Shown here: positions 36,989-46,421 of the stretch, piece by piece | Position numbering within the stretch: the first letter of the stretch is position 1 | How the letters are laid out: each line of letters opens with the position of its first letter | Virus record (IMG/VR): IMGVR_UViG_3300003324_000465 | Span: 42,877-106,876 of that record | Origin: a virus | DNA: 64,000 bases | Strand: one strand, 5' to 3' | Notes under the pieces: generated by a model | What the model was told of the DNA's origin: nothing | Seen by the model: only the letters and a program-made list of their open reading frames with translations | The model's database searches: none | Translations under genes and position numbers: made by a program

Positions 36989-37738
36989 TTATCTCCCTGA
37001 TGATCCAAAACCTTTATTATCGCGGGCGGTCTTATCTAATTCCTGTACTTCTTGTACACCTGAAAATGTAATCGGGTAGATTATTAATTGTGCTATCCTA
37101 TCACCTTTTCTAATATATTGAACGCGCTGATCTAAATTATACAGTAATACAATGATTTCTCCTCTATATCCTTGATCTATAACTCCACCTAAGATAGTCA
37201 TAGATTTTGCACCTAATGAACTACGATCAGCTAGTCTTCCGTAAGTGTTCTCTGGTAATGCTATTGCTATTCCTGTGTGAATTTTTGTAAGTGTGAAGGG
37301 CTCTAATTCAGCGTCTTCGACGCTATATATATCAAGTCCTGCATCTGTTCTATTATTCCTCGTAGGTAGAATAGCATATTCAGATAATTTCTTTACTAAT
37401 ACAGGAGGGCCTAAACGTATTACTGGTGTTATAGTAAAACTTGGTGACTCAAACTCGTATATTTTAAATGATTCGGGAATTATAGTTTCTGTTATAGTAG
37501 CGCTAACCATTAAAAGCTTTGTATCTTTTTTAGTGAAAATAACATCACCAACATTGTCGTAGACAATTTTATTAGCTGATGGTTGCGATCTTAATAGATG
37601 TTTTACATGAGCATCTATATTAGTATTATTTAATACTATTCTTATTACATTATTCTTATTATCATACATAGATTCATCTATACTAATATCTTCATCTATA
37701 ATAATATCTTTTCCTTTTAGATTCATGATTATTGACAT
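36989..37738 (-). CDS. dut: dUTPase with N-terminal extension
   Basis: 249 residues. The last 145 hold all five dUTPase motifs: DAGLDIYS, DRSSLGAK, GVIDQGYRGEI, RKGDRIAQLI and the C-terminal KGFGSSG. It cleaves dUTP to dUMP and keeps uracil out of DNA. The first 100 residues are an unusual extra domain that I do not recognise. Starts the leftward operon next to the divergent control region. Confidence 0.93.
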   Translation of the reverse strand: MSIIMNLKGKDIIIDEDISIDESMYDNKNNVIRIVLNNTNIDAHVKHLLRSQPSANKIVYDNVGDVIFTKKDTKLLMVSATITETIIPESFKIYEFESPSFTITPVIRLGPPVLVKKLSEYAILPTRNNRTDAGLDIYSVEDAELEPFTLTKIHTGIAIALPENTYGRLADRSSLGAKSMTILGGVIDQGYRGEIIVLLYNLDQRVQYIRKGDRIAQLIIYPITFSGVQEVQELDKTARDNKGFGSSGR

Positions 37739-37740
37739 GT

Positions 37741-37992
37741 TATATATCCTTATTATATACTACTACATGATCTATACATATGATCATGTATAATGGCGTT
37801 TAAAGTTTAATTTTAAACGTCTACGACGTGTATTATTACGCATCTACGATGCATGTATTACATGCTCTATGCGCTGTAACACATTTTTTATAATGCCGAA
37901 GGTGCCCATCAATTATATTATAGGATGATTTCTGTGTAAATAGGTCTACAGATGTAACTTTATACTACTACTTCAGGAGTACATTTAAGAAA
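37741..37992. promoter_or_regulatory. Divergent control region with palindromes
   Basis: No coding frame. Holds ACATGATC/GATCATGT (37765-37789), CGTTTAAA/TTTAAACG (37797-37819) and two tandem hairpins with the same TAC loop, ACGTC-TAC-GACGT (37817-37829) and GCATC-TAC-GATGC (37840-37852), each followed by GTATTA. Leftward (dUTPase) and rightward (terminase) operons start from it. Operator or replication origin are both possible. Confidence 0.6.
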
Positions 37993-38433
37993 ATGGAAAA
38001 GACATGTATATTATGCCCCGCAAAAATACCAGTGAGAGATTATCAAAAAAAGCTTTGTTTTCCATGTTATAAAGAATATAGTCATTATATGAATGAGCCG
38101 TGGTTTTTGGAATTGGAAGTCATGCAGAAAAGACAGGATGCTATTGATCTCAGAGAATTGGAGTTAATAGAAATAGCACACGATACTAATATTACAGGTA
38201 AGCATGAACATCATGTGCGTTCACCTACAAGATCAGGGAGACTCGTAACAGATTGGCGCTTAGAACAAAAAGTATTAGATTTGTTCGATGAATCACTTGA
38301 AAATGGAAAACGTATATCTTTGCGGGCAATATCTAAAGCGCTAGATTATAAAGTGAAGTATGTTACAGTGCGTAGGATATTACTTGACTATCGTAAAGAG
38401 CAATTTTTGAAAAAAGTTCAAAAAGATATGTAG
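37993..38433 (+). CDS. Zinc-finger and HTH DNA-binding protein
   Basis: 146 residues. CILC...CFPCY near the N-terminus (residues 5-27) and a C-terminal HTH-like part (SLRAISKALDYKVKYVTVRRIL). First gene of the rightward terminase operon; either a regulator or a terminase small subunit. Confidence 0.55.
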   Translation: MEKTCILCPAKIPVRDYQKKLCFPCYKEYSHYMNEPWFLELEVMQKRQDAIDLRELELIEIAHDTNITGKHEHHVRSPTRSGRLVTDWRLEQKVLDLFDESLENGKRISLRAISKALDYKVKYVTVRRILLDYRKEQFLKKVQKDM

Positions 38434-38477
38434 TAGGGATGTCAAACCCTATGCAAAGTATATAAAATTGGAGAAAT

Positions 38478-39152
38478 ATGGCAAGAAAAGCAAATTTTGA
38501 CACGAGATTTGAATTAACAATGCAAGAATACGGGAAGCGTTACGATATTGATTCATTAACGAATCCCAATGACCTTGCTAACTTACATACAATGATTCGT
38601 AATCAGCTTGTTATCGAAGAATTGCAAATAAAGATGCATGAACTAGCGTCTCAAGACGCTGTAGGTAATGCAGTAGACGTTAAGAAAATCAACGATAGCA
38701 TTGTAGCGCTATCACAAACAAACATGCAATACGAGAAAACACTAGGTATTGATCGGCGTACAAGGAAACAAGAGCAAGCTGAAACTATTACAGATTATAT
38801 TGCGCGCATTAAATTATTATCGAGAGAATTTCTAGATGAACATGATCGTTTGAAAAAAGTAATTTGTAAATACTGTGATATTATGATAGGACGTATATCC
38901 GGCGTCTATGATACAACGTATTATACTGCTTCGTTTCAATGTCCACAATGTAAGAAACAAACTGTTATAACACGCAAAGAAAGAGATATATTTTTTGATG
39001 TTAAAGATGCCGATTGGAGACGTAAATATCCAATAGAGATTGCGCAACCGAAGAAAGCAAAAGATCGGCCAGAATTACCGATAGCAGATAATGAATTGAT
39101 TATAGGTGTATATGACGAGGAAACGGATGAAAATATACAATCTCAATCGTAA
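38478..39152 (+). CDS. Putative terminase small subunit or accessory
   Basis: 224 residues. Helical first half with an HTH-like start, then a CKYC...CPQC zinc ribbon (about 134-156). Directly upstream of TerL in the operon. Function inferred by order. Confidence 0.5.
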   Translation: MARKANFDTRFELTMQEYGKRYDIDSLTNPNDLANLHTMIRNQLVIEELQIKMHELASQDAVGNAVDVKKINDSIVALSQTNMQYEKTLGIDRRTRKQEQAETITDYIARIKLLSREFLDEHDRLKKVICKYCDIMIGRISGVYDTTYYTASFQCPQCKKQTVITRKERDIFFDVKDADWRRKYPIEIAQPKKAKDRPELPIADNELIIGVYDEETDENIQSQS

Positions 39153-39369
39153 ATTAGATATTACGGGAGTAAGTGGTACAGGTATTGTAGCAGAAGTGGT
39201 AGAATTTAGTGATGGTGTTTGTATCGTTCATTGGATAGGACATATGACATTATCAAATGTTTCTTCTATTGTTATTTATAATTCGCGGGCGGATTTATTA
39301 GCAGTACATGGTCATAATGGAAATACAGTATTAGAGGAAATACATGGCGCTACAACAGAAATTAGATGA
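39127..39369 (+). CDS. Small beta-barrel hypothetical protein
   Basis: Start MKIYNLNRKL (39127), preceded by GAGGAAACG; overlaps the genes on both sides. 80 residues, SH3-like pattern (GTGIVAEVVEFSDGVCIVHW). Contains a GC-core motif at 39294. Confidence 0.5.
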   Translation: MKIYNLNRKLDITGVSGTGIVAEVVEFSDGVCIVHWIGHMTLSNVSSIVIYNSRADLLAVHGHNGNTVLEEIHGATTEIR

Positions 39370-41929
39370 AGGCGATATAGCACTATTAGAAGTTATAGAA
39401 GATCCCGTTTGGCTAGGAGAGTTTCTTAGAAGTACAAATGATGGCGAAGTTGATAAAAAACTATGGCCTGCTAATAGATGGACATATAGAGATTATCAAA
39501 GACAGTTCTTGACTGATCAATACGCCTTTATTTTATATACTGGCGGTAGAAGCATTGGCAAGTGCTCTCCTGGCGGCTCAAGGATATATACAACACAAGG
39601 TTATCGCAAACTTAGTGATGTAGCACAAGATAAAGCCTTTATTGCCTATACCTTTACTCCTGATATGTTACTAGAACAGCGTAGGGCTGTATGTGTATTA
39701 GACAAAAGGGATAAAGCTTATTCTATACGTACAGAAGCGGGTCATGAATTTATTGGTACGAATAATCATCCTATTTTAACACCAGAAGGTTATAAGCTTA
39801 TACGCGATCTTAATGTAGATGATTATGTAGCAATCGCTACACATTTACCGCATGAAAGTACTCAAAGGGCATTTAGATGGCATGAATTGAGGATTTTTGG
39901 TTATATATCTTTAATAAAAGGATTTACTGTAGAGCAGCCCATAATACCACGATGGTCTTCAATAGGTAAAGAATTTGAATATATTGCAGATCAGTTGTTA
40001 TTAAATTGGCATAAATCTATAGAAACAGGAGCATATACATTTATACGGAAACTTGGAGGAAATTTTCCACATCCGTTAACATCTTTATTGAGACAAATAA
40101 GACAAGCTGAGAATTTGAAGCGTTATGGTGTTATAAAACGTATACCTGATATTATAAAAGCTGAATGCCTTGAGAATATACAGATAATGCTTGAGTCTAT
40201 GTTTTCACAGCATGCGGTACTATCACAGAATAGCGTAATATTAAAAACATATTCAAGATTATTTGCACAAGACATACAAGAGCTACTTCTGAGATTTGGT
40301 ATTGAATCTTCAATAAAACATACTACTGTATCTTTATTAGATACCCGCGCTATTTATAAATTCTATACAACATTTAATTTACCCGGTATTGGTATAGGTA
40401 GATTAAAAGAACCATCAGCAATAACACAACTAACGCCATTTATGCGCTTTGATCGTATTGTGCATAAATATCAAAGTCGTGTAGATGTACAAACATATGC
40501 AGTACATGTCTATGAGCATAATAACTATATTGGTGATAATTTTTTTGTACATAATTCAGTTGTACTAGAAGATAAAATTGTACATGAGATTGTTAATGCT
40601 GATATCGAATTTCCGCCGGAAGATCGCGAGTCAGTATTAGTTACACCTAATCAAGCGCAAATGACGCCGTTACTAGGTAAATTAAATGGTAGGTTTAATT
40701 CAAGTAAATTTTTGCGCAGTTATTTAGGTAAGGTTAATCGATCAGATGGTATTATGGAATTTCCAATCCAAGGAAAAAGTAGTAAACCTATGATATTTAA
40801 TTTTCGTATTGCAGGAAGTAACGGGGAGCGCAATATGGTTGGCTTGCACATACCTAAAATACGTGCAGATGAGACACAATTATTCCCTCTATTAGCATGG
40901 ACTCAGCTTATGCCTGCATTAAATACATGGCAAAAAGAAAAACAAATTGTTGCTGCTGGTGTACATAATGGTTTACGTAATAGTGTTTTATATTTGCTCG
41001 ATTATCAAACACCGAAATATAAAAAATATAGAATACCGAGTCATAATAATCCATACTATACATACGAAGATGATATAGATAACATACGTAAATATGGTGG
41101 AGAGCAAGATGATCGTTATCAAAACCTTGTATTAGGAAGGCCAGGAGCGGCTGCATTTCAAGTTATACCACGAGAAAGCATTATAACTGAAACATTTGCG
41201 TTTTCGCGGCAAGTATATAATTCAGGACATGTAAATAAAGGTATTAATTACGATGATGTACTACAAAGACCGTCACTACCAGAAGATACACAAACTGTTG
41301 TTATAGCTATAGATCCTGGATTTGTTGATCCCACCATTATACAAGTCATTGCGCGAGATAAAAAAGGTATATGGCGTACATATATACGTTATAGACTAAT
41401 ACGAATTGATTTTAATCAACAACAAAAAATTATTGATTGGGTAGCACACTATTATAATGCTGCGATAATAACAATAGATATTGGTGCTGGCGGTCAAGGT
41501 CCTTCTATAATGCATAATCTTATGCATGGAGATGAATATAAATCACGTAAATATGAATCACGCATGATAGGTGTTCAATTCAGTGAGCAAATAATATCAG
41601 GCTATGATGAAGAAGGTGAAGAAATAAAGCAAGATACCAAAGGTTATGCAGCTAATGAATTAGCAAAAATAGTACAAGAAGGGCGTTTAATATTTAGCGA
41701 ATTTGATCACGAAGGTGTATCGCAGCTTGAAAGGATAGCAAAACAAAAATCAACATCTGGCAAGGATAGATATTTTGTTTTAAATGATAAAGGTGCTGGC
41801 GCTGATGAGGAAGATCATATTTTTGCATCTTACATAACATTTGTTATGGCTATTAGGAATATTGTTACTAATCCACAATTGAAAAAACTAGGATCGCCTT
41901 CTAGCGCGATCACATATAATAAAGAATGA
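39344..41929 (+). CDS. Terminase large subunit interrupted by an intein
   Basis: 861 residues as translated, 530 after splicing. The N-extein ends TGGRSIGK and the C-extein starts SVVLEDKIV, so the intein sits exactly in the Walker A loop (GGRSIGKS). KIRADETQLF fits Walker B, VVIAIDPGFVDPT and ITIDIGAGGQGPS fit the RNase H-like nuclease, and EEDHIFASYITFVMA ends it. TerL packages DNA into procapsids and cuts it. Confidence 0.92.
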   Translation: MALQQKLDEGDIALLEVIEDPVWLGEFLRSTNDGEVDKKLWPANRWTYRDYQRQFLTDQYAFILYTGGRSIGKCSPGGSRIYTTQGYRKLSDVAQDKAFIAYTFTPDMLLEQRRAVCVLDKRDKAYSIRTEAGHEFIGTNNHPILTPEGYKLIRDLNVDDYVAIATHLPHESTQRAFRWHELRIFGYISLIKGFTVEQPIIPRWSSIGKEFEYIADQLLLNWHKSIETGAYTFIRKLGGNFPHPLTSLLRQIRQAENLKRYGVIKRIPDIIKAECLENIQIMLESMFSQHAVLSQNSVILKTYSRLFAQDIQELLLRFGIESSIKHTTVSLLDTRAIYKFYTTFNLPGIGIGRLKEPSAITQLTPFMRFDRIVHKYQSRVDVQTYAVHVYEHNNYIGDNFFVHNSVVLEDKIVHEIVNADIEFPPEDRESVLVTPNQAQMTPLLGKLNGRFNSSKFLRSYLGKVNRSDGIMEFPIQGKSSKPMIFNFRIAGSNGERNMVGLHIPKIRADETQLFPLLAWTQLMPALNTWQKEKQIVAAGVHNGLRNSVLYLLDYQTPKYKKYRIPSHNNPYYTYEDDIDNIRKYGGEQDDRYQNLVLGRPGAAAFQVIPRESIITETFAFSRQVYNSGHVNKGINYDDVLQRPSLPEDTQTVVIAIDPGFVDPTIIQVIARDKKGIWRTYIRYRLIRIDFNQQQKIIDWVAHYYNAAIITIDIGAGGQGPSIMHNLMHGDEYKSRKYESRMIGVQFSEQIISGYDEEGEEIKQDTKGYAANELAKIVQEGRLIFSEFDHEGVSQLERIAKQKSTSGKDRYFVLNDKGAGADEEDHIFASYITFVMAIRNIVTNPQLKKLGSPSSAITYNKE
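39563..40555 (+). mobile_element. Intein in TerL with degenerate endonuclease domain
   Basis: 331 residues from Cys74 (CSPGGSRIYTTQGYRKLSD, block A) to His-Asn (IGDNFFVHN, block G), next residue Ser. Block B is AGHEFIGTNNHPIL, with the THxH-like histidine. The middle (FGYISLIKGFT, ELLLRFGIESSI) resembles a LAGLIDADG endonuclease whose acidic residues are lost, so splicing should work but homing may not. Confidence 0.88.
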
Positions 41930-43428
41930 CAGAATTAAAATTAGGAAAAGCACAATCTAACTATTCATACATGGATCAAACAAATCCATTATATAATAGT
42001 GGGCGAAAAATAATACCCGGTTATTATGATGGATCTCAGAAATTAGGAGATTATCATAAAGACATTAAAACATGCAGATGGTTTTATACATTTGACCCTA
42101 TTGCTGGAACAGTAATAAATAGAATGGCTGATATGTCACTTACACAGATAAGAAACCGAAGAAAAACAAAATTTAATACTGATGGTGTTGACGATACTAT
42201 ACAAGCATTTTATGATGCTATAATAGATAAATTGCGGCCATTTATTAAAATGATGGCATTAGAGTATCTGTTACATGGCATGGCTGTACCAGAGTATACT
42301 TATGAAAGAATACGCGGCGATTTATTATCAGAGAGATTAGGAAGGAAAAGATATACTATACCCACAAAGTTTTGGATACGTAACCCAGATAATATACAAT
42401 TAAAGCGTAGACCGATGGGAACTGATCGTCAAGTATGGCTTATCATTCCAAAAGATGATATAGATTTAATCATGGGTAAAGGTATACGATCAGATGGAAC
42501 ACAAGATAAAGAAGCATATCAGTTTCTTGTAGATAATTTTCCTGACTATGTTAGAGCAGTTCTTAATGGCGCGACTAAATTTTTACTAGAAGACGCACGC
42601 CCGATTATGCGCAAAATCGTATCATATGAAGATTATCCCGCTCCATTCTTGCGTAATGCTTTAAGTGCTTTACAACATAAAGCATATTTAAAAACAATGG
42701 ATAAATCTATAGCTTCGCGTGCTATTGAAGCTATAAGATTGTTTAAAACCGGAGATAAAGATCATCCTGCCGATAATGACGATATTAAAGCACTGGAACT
42801 CCAAGTAACACAGAATAGTAGCTCAGGTGAAAGGGTACTTAATTTATTCACAAATCATACGGTTACTGGAGAATGGATTTTCCCTCCATTAGAAACATTA
42901 ATGAGTGAGGAGAAATATGCAGAACCTAATGCAGATATTTTCTTAGCTATGGGATTTCCTAGAATATTAACAACAGGTGAAACATTACGTAGTAATAGTA
43001 GCGACAGTAAAATAGCCTCATTAGGTCCAAAAGCAACGTTAGATGATTTAAGAGATGCTATTATCGTATGGCTGAAACAGTTATATGCAGAAATAGCAGA
43101 TAAAAATAATTTAACACGTATACCAGAACCTTATTTTAGTCCTATTGCCACAAGTGATTATACTGCGTTAGTACAGTTTGCCATTCAAGCATTGCAAGCT
43201 GGTGCTATTAGTAAAGACACAGTTGCGCAGTTATATAGCTCTGATTATGAAACAGAAGCAGATCAGATCGAAGCAGAAATTGAGCGCGGTGTACCATCTC
43301 CTGCTGAATTACAAATGCAGAAGCAGCAAGAATTTACAAGAGAAACAACACAACAAGCACAAGAATTTCAAGCAAAACAATCTGATAAACAGTTACAGCA
43401 TGATAAACAGATTAGAAAAGGTGAATAA
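41926..43428 (+). CDS. Portal protein
   Basis: 500 residues, start overlapping TerL by 4 bases. Portal-like: conserved DPIAGTVINRMADM near residue 47, a long helical middle, and an EELQ-rich tail (QQEFTRETTQQAQEFQAK). Forms the dodecameric vertex through which DNA enters. Confidence 0.8.
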   Translation: MTELKLGKAQSNYSYMDQTNPLYNSGRKIIPGYYDGSQKLGDYHKDIKTCRWFYTFDPIAGTVINRMADMSLTQIRNRRKTKFNTDGVDDTIQAFYDAIIDKLRPFIKMMALEYLLHGMAVPEYTYERIRGDLLSERLGRKRYTIPTKFWIRNPDNIQLKRRPMGTDRQVWLIIPKDDIDLIMGKGIRSDGTQDKEAYQFLVDNFPDYVRAVLNGATKFLLEDARPIMRKIVSYEDYPAPFLRNALSALQHKAYLKTMDKSIASRAIEAIRLFKTGDKDHPADNDDIKALELQVTQNSSSGERVLNLFTNHTVTGEWIFPPLETLMSEEKYAEPNADIFLAMGFPRILTTGETLRSNSSDSKIASLGPKATLDDLRDAIIVWLKQLYAEIADKNNLTRIPEPYFSPIATSDYTALVQFAIQALQAGAISKDTVAQLYSSDYETEADQIEAEIERGVPSPAELQMQKQQEFTRETTQQAQEFQAKQSDKQLQHDKQIRKGE

Positions 43429-43430
43429 TC

Positions 43431-44216
43431 ATGTCATATGAAGATATAAAACATTGGAATACGCCAGAAGAATTTAATACATATCTTTTAACGCTAAAAC
43501 CTCCTAAATGGTTTAAGATTATAATTAATCATCATACATATGAACCTACTGTAGATGACTGGCGCGGGTTATCTACAATGAAAGGTATGCTTAATTATTA
43601 TAAGAATAAAAAGAAATGGGACAGGTTTCCTCATTTATTTGTAGCGCCCGATGGTATCTGGCAAATGAATAAACTTAATGAAACAGGTATACATGCAAAT
43701 GCAGCAAATTCTATATCTATTGGCGTTGAAGTTGTAGGTAATTACGATAAACAAGTATGGCAAGAGCCAATACGTACATTTGCATTTAAAACAAACGCTT
43801 ATTTAGCTAAATGGGGTAATATATCTTTACAGAACATATTACCTCATAGACAATATAACCCATTAAAATCATGCCCTGGAAGAGCTATAGACATGAATTG
43901 GGTACGCCAGGGAACAGCAACATATTTACATACGGATTTGACTATGCGTAGATTCAAAGCACGTAATTCATTACCAGATGGTACGATAATAGGATATGTA
44001 AATATACGTCAAGCTCCTAATCAATATGCGTTAAAAGCTGGCAAAATATATCCCGGCGATATTATAGAAACAATTGCTATAAAAGATGATGAGCGTAAAG
44101 AAACTATATACGGTAAAACACAATGGTTACATATAACACATGGTGTGAATGCACGAAATGAAGATGTAAGTAATAGCGGATTTGCACACATAAGTCTTTT
44201 TGAGGAAATTACATGA
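43431..44216 (+). CDS. N-acetylmuramoyl-L-alanine amidase (endolysin)
   Basis: 261 residues. Amidase_2/PGRP domain at 1-160: IIINHHTYEPT (zinc histidine), AANSISIGVEVVGNYD, and LPHRQYNPLKSCPGRAI (His plus Cys zinc ligands). The last 90 residues look like an SH3-type wall-binding domain (YVNIRQAPNQYALKAGKIYPGD). Cuts peptidoglycan for lysis. It lies next to membrane proteins that could be holins. Confidence 0.9.
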   Translation: MSYEDIKHWNTPEEFNTYLLTLKPPKWFKIIINHHTYEPTVDDWRGLSTMKGMLNYYKNKKKWDRFPHLFVAPDGIWQMNKLNETGIHANAANSISIGVEVVGNYDKQVWQEPIRTFAFKTNAYLAKWGNISLQNILPHRQYNPLKSCPGRAIDMNWVRQGTATYLHTDLTMRRFKARNSLPDGTIIGYVNIRQAPNQYALKAGKIYPGDIIETIAIKDDERKETIYGKTQWLHITHGVNARNEDVSNSGFAHISLFEEIT

Positions 44217-44569
44217 AAAGTCTCGTAAAGTTCTACACATTCTTACATGACAGAGATGCAAGAATAGTAGAACTTTTCTTTTTAGGTCTTAATACATATA
44301 TACTTGCACTCATCATATTACCACCATATACATATTTTGGATGGCCTTTATATTCGCGGGCAATATTTCAAAGTATTGTTGTACTATTAAATATATTAGC
44401 ATTGATACAAAGAATAAAACGTGCGCGTGTTATAAGCTCAGTAGCTAATGCGTCAATAATGATATTTGTGGCAGCATCATTATTCAGAAATAGCAATCCT
44501 AATGCAGGTACATATGCACTATTAGCATTATTGGCAATATTTGTAACCTGGAAAATCAATATAAAATAA
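44213..44569 (+). CDS. Multi-pass membrane protein, holin candidate
   Basis: 118 residues with about four transmembrane helices (VELFFLGLNTYILALIIL, AIFQSIVVLLNILALI, VANASIMIFVAASLF, ALLALLAIFVTW). Overlaps the amidase stop. Contains a GC-core motif at 44355. Probable holin or antiholin. Confidence 0.6.
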   Translation: MKSLVKFYTFLHDRDARIVELFFLGLNTYILALIILPPYTYFGWPLYSRAIFQSIVVLLNILALIQRIKRARVISSVANASIMIFVAASLFRNSNPNAGTYALLALLAIFVTWKINIK

Positions 44570-44575
44570 TACAAT

Positions 44576-44956
44576 ATGTTAAACCAATACCTACCAGTTA
44601 TATCAGCGATCATTGTAGCAATCATTACTTTTGTAGGTAATTATTACATAAATCGTTTAAAAACAACAGTTGACACAAAAACACTTGCCACGAATGCAAA
44701 TGATGCTTTGCGTGATGATCTACTACAGATTGTAGATCGTTACGAAAAGAGGGAACAATTTCTTACTGATCGTGTAGATAAACTTACTGATCGTGTCGAT
44801 AAAAGCGAAGCGACGAAAGAAGAACTACATGAAGTTATTAGAAAATTACGAGATGAGATAATTGCTTTGCGTACAGAAAATCAAAGTTTACGCAATGAAT
44901 TACAACAGACACGTTTAGAGCTTGAAAAATTCGAGCGTATGATTAAAGAAAAATAG
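44576..44956 (+). CDS. Membrane-anchored coiled-coil protein
   Basis: 126 residues. One N-terminal transmembrane helix (LPVISAIIVAIITFVGNYYI), then a long coiled coil with TDRVDKLTDRVDK repeats to the end. Similar to lysis-cassette accessory (spanin-like or holin-like) proteins. Possible lysis role. Confidence 0.6.
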   Translation: MLNQYLPVISAIIVAIITFVGNYYINRLKTTVDTKTLATNANDALRDDLLQIVDRYEKREQFLTDRVDKLTDRVDKSEATKEELHEVIRKLRDEIIALRTENQSLRNELQQTRLELEKFERMIKEK

Positions 44957-44968
44957 AGAGGCACATGA

Positions 44969-45409
44969 ATGAATTTTACATTTACACCAGAAAATGCAAA
45001 ACAGTTGTTAGCAATACTATCACCTATTGCAGTAATAATAGCTGGATATGTATTTACTAAAACCAATTGGAATAAGGTTGCTAAATCTGCGGTTGTTTTT
45101 GCAATATCAGCACTGTTAGCATCATTAAATGCATACTCCAGCGGTAATCTTGTAGATAATTTCTGGACAAACCTTACACAGATATATACATTATCTCAGA
45201 TAGGATTTTGGGTTCTATTAAAAGCTGCTGGATTAGAATCATATGTTGCGCCAAAGGATGCACTTATATCTAAAGCAAGTGATGAAGTAGCAAAACAAAT
45301 TGACGCGAACGTATCTTCTGATACAGCGCGGGCAATTCTTGATCCTGACAAGACTCCTGCATTAGATGTTAATGCTTTTGTAGTAAATCAGAAAACGGAT
45401 ATTGTATAA
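44969..45409 (+). CDS. Membrane protein, holin-like
   Basis: 146 residues with three hydrophobic helices (LLAILSPIAVIIAGYVF, KSAVVFAISALLASL, IGFWVLLKAAGL), followed by a hydrophilic tail. Last gene of the lysis cassette. Confidence 0.6.
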   Translation: MNFTFTPENAKQLLAILSPIAVIIAGYVFTKTNWNKVAKSAVVFAISALLASLNAYSSGNLVDNFWTNLTQIYTLSQIGFWVLLKAAGLESYVAPKDALISKASDEVAKQIDANVSSDTARAILDPDKTPALDVNAFVVNQKTDIV

Positions 45410-45445
45410 TACATCTTAAGGTGTATAAAATAAATACATCTTAAG
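45409..45445 (+). terminator. Possible weak terminator and direct repeat after lysis genes
   Basis: A small stem (ATACAT/GTGTAT around CTTAAG) follows the stop codon, and ATACATCTTAAG is repeated 25 bases on. Weak. Confidence 0.35.
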
Positions 45446-45487
45446 AACTATAGACAAAATCTCCACAGAGCTATATACTGCTAGATG

Positions 45488-45549
45488 TCAGGGAGACATA
45501 TGCTACGTCGGCACTCGTATATGATGTCACGTTAAAGCCATCTCCCTGA
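45488..45549 (+). ncRNA. Structured RNA R1 with 10-bp closing stem
   Basis: GTCAGGGAGA (45488-45497) pairs perfectly with TCTCCCTGAC (45540-45549). Inside, CATAT/ATATG encloses an ACG/CGT step. Not a simple terminator (no U-run). Could be a small stable RNA placed before the tRNA promoter. Confidence 0.55.
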
Positions 45550-45589
45550 CTAACAATGAAAGGATCGTTCAAAACTACCTCCTTAAAAT

Positions 45590-45646
45590 CTTAACTAAGC
45601 CTTAACGAAATTGGTACTTGACAACCTTCTGAAAGCGTGGTATGCT
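45590..45646 (+). promoter_or_regulatory. Promoter P1 with two CTTAAC boxes
   Basis: TTGACA (45618-45623), 17 bases, TATGCT (45641-45646). Upstream, CTTAAC occurs at 45590 and 45601, 11 bases apart, like a tandem half-site for an OmpR/PhoB-type activator. Drives the tRNA array. Confidence 0.72.
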
Positions 45647-45709
45647 TTCAGCAAGCAAGAAACATGACGACCAGAACAAATTAGGCTCGCAAGTTATCTT
45701 GCAAAATAT

Positions 45710-45781
45710 AGCGGCTGGTGTGGAAACCAAGAATGTCTCATAAGCAATCTAGCACAGGTTCAAATCCTGTAGCCGCTACCA
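45710..45781 (+). tRNA. tRNA-Met (CAT)
   Basis: Acceptor AGCGGCT/AGCCGCT, T arm ACAGG-TTCAAAT-CCTGT, ends ACCA. Anticodon loop CTCATAA gives CAT. The D-arm junction is compact and non-standard. First tRNA after promoter P1. Confidence 0.72.
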
Positions 45782-45844
45782 CAGTAACGTTTAATCATTA
45801 CGACGTTACGCTACAAAATAAACAGTTTGGTGCATACGAGAAAC

Positions 45845-45936
45845 GGAATGCACACATGGGATGCCATGGTGTCGATTAGGCGTAAAAACCAAAGTGAGCG
45901 CTTAACATGCGAGTTCGAGTCTCGTGCATTCCACCA
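45845..45936 (+). tRNA. tRNA-like gene, anticodon not assignable
   Basis: Acceptor GGAATGC/GCATTCC with ACCA end and a normal T arm (GCGAG-TTCGAGT-CTCGT). The D-arm place has a strong hairpin (ACACATGG/CCATGGTGT-like), and I cannot place a 7-base anticodon loop. May be a class II tRNA of odd shape or a decayed tRNA. Confidence 0.5.
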
Positions 45937-46133
45937 AAATATTTGACAAGTTCCATCAGTAAAAATACTGGCGCGCTTATTGATAACAGTTTACCGTATA
46001 AGATATATCTGAATACGGAACGTATGTTGCAAGCGTAATACATGCACTTCACATTGAGCAATTGCATGACGTGAGATGTGATAGTATATGGACATGCAAA
46101 ATAATTGTGAATCACATTATAGAAAGGTATATA

Positions 46134-46328
46134 ATGTTTAATTGGTATATTGCAATTATAGTTTTCATTAGTTTTCTAAATTTACTTTACATCCCGTTTG
46201 ATCCTATTACTAAACGTTTAGCTTGGTGGGAAATTGTATTAAAATTTGTACTTGATGTACTAAGAGTAGCGGTTGTTTGGTCTATTATCTTTGCTTTTAT
46301 AAAGCTTATGATGTGGGTATTTTCTTGA
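46134..46328 (+). CDS. Small membrane protein, 64 aa
   Basis: Start MFNWYIAIIVFISF at 46134, preceded by GAAAGG. Two transmembrane helices (about 4-22 and 36-60). Lies between tRNAs. Confidence 0.6.
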   Translation: MFNWYIAIIVFISFLNLLYIPFDPITKRLAWWEIVLKFVLDVLRVAVVWSIIFAFIKLMMWVFS

Positions 46329-46334
46329 TGTATA

Positions 46335-46420
46335 TGCAAGTGTAGCGTAATTGGTAACGCATCACTCTGTAAAAGTGACACCTAAGGGCATTGTAGGTTC
46401 GAGTCCTATCACTTGCACCA
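46335..46420 (+). tRNA. tRNA-Tyr (GTA)
   Basis: Acceptor GCAAGTG/CACTTGC, ACCA, anticodon loop CTGTAAA, long variable arm as in bacterial tRNA-Tyr, T loop TTCGAGT. Confidence 0.9.
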
Positions 46421-46421
46421 C

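Noticed and set aside
46062-46328. Longer start for the small membrane gene
   Set aside because: The upstream ATG lacks a ribosome site; ATG at 46134 has GAAAGG.
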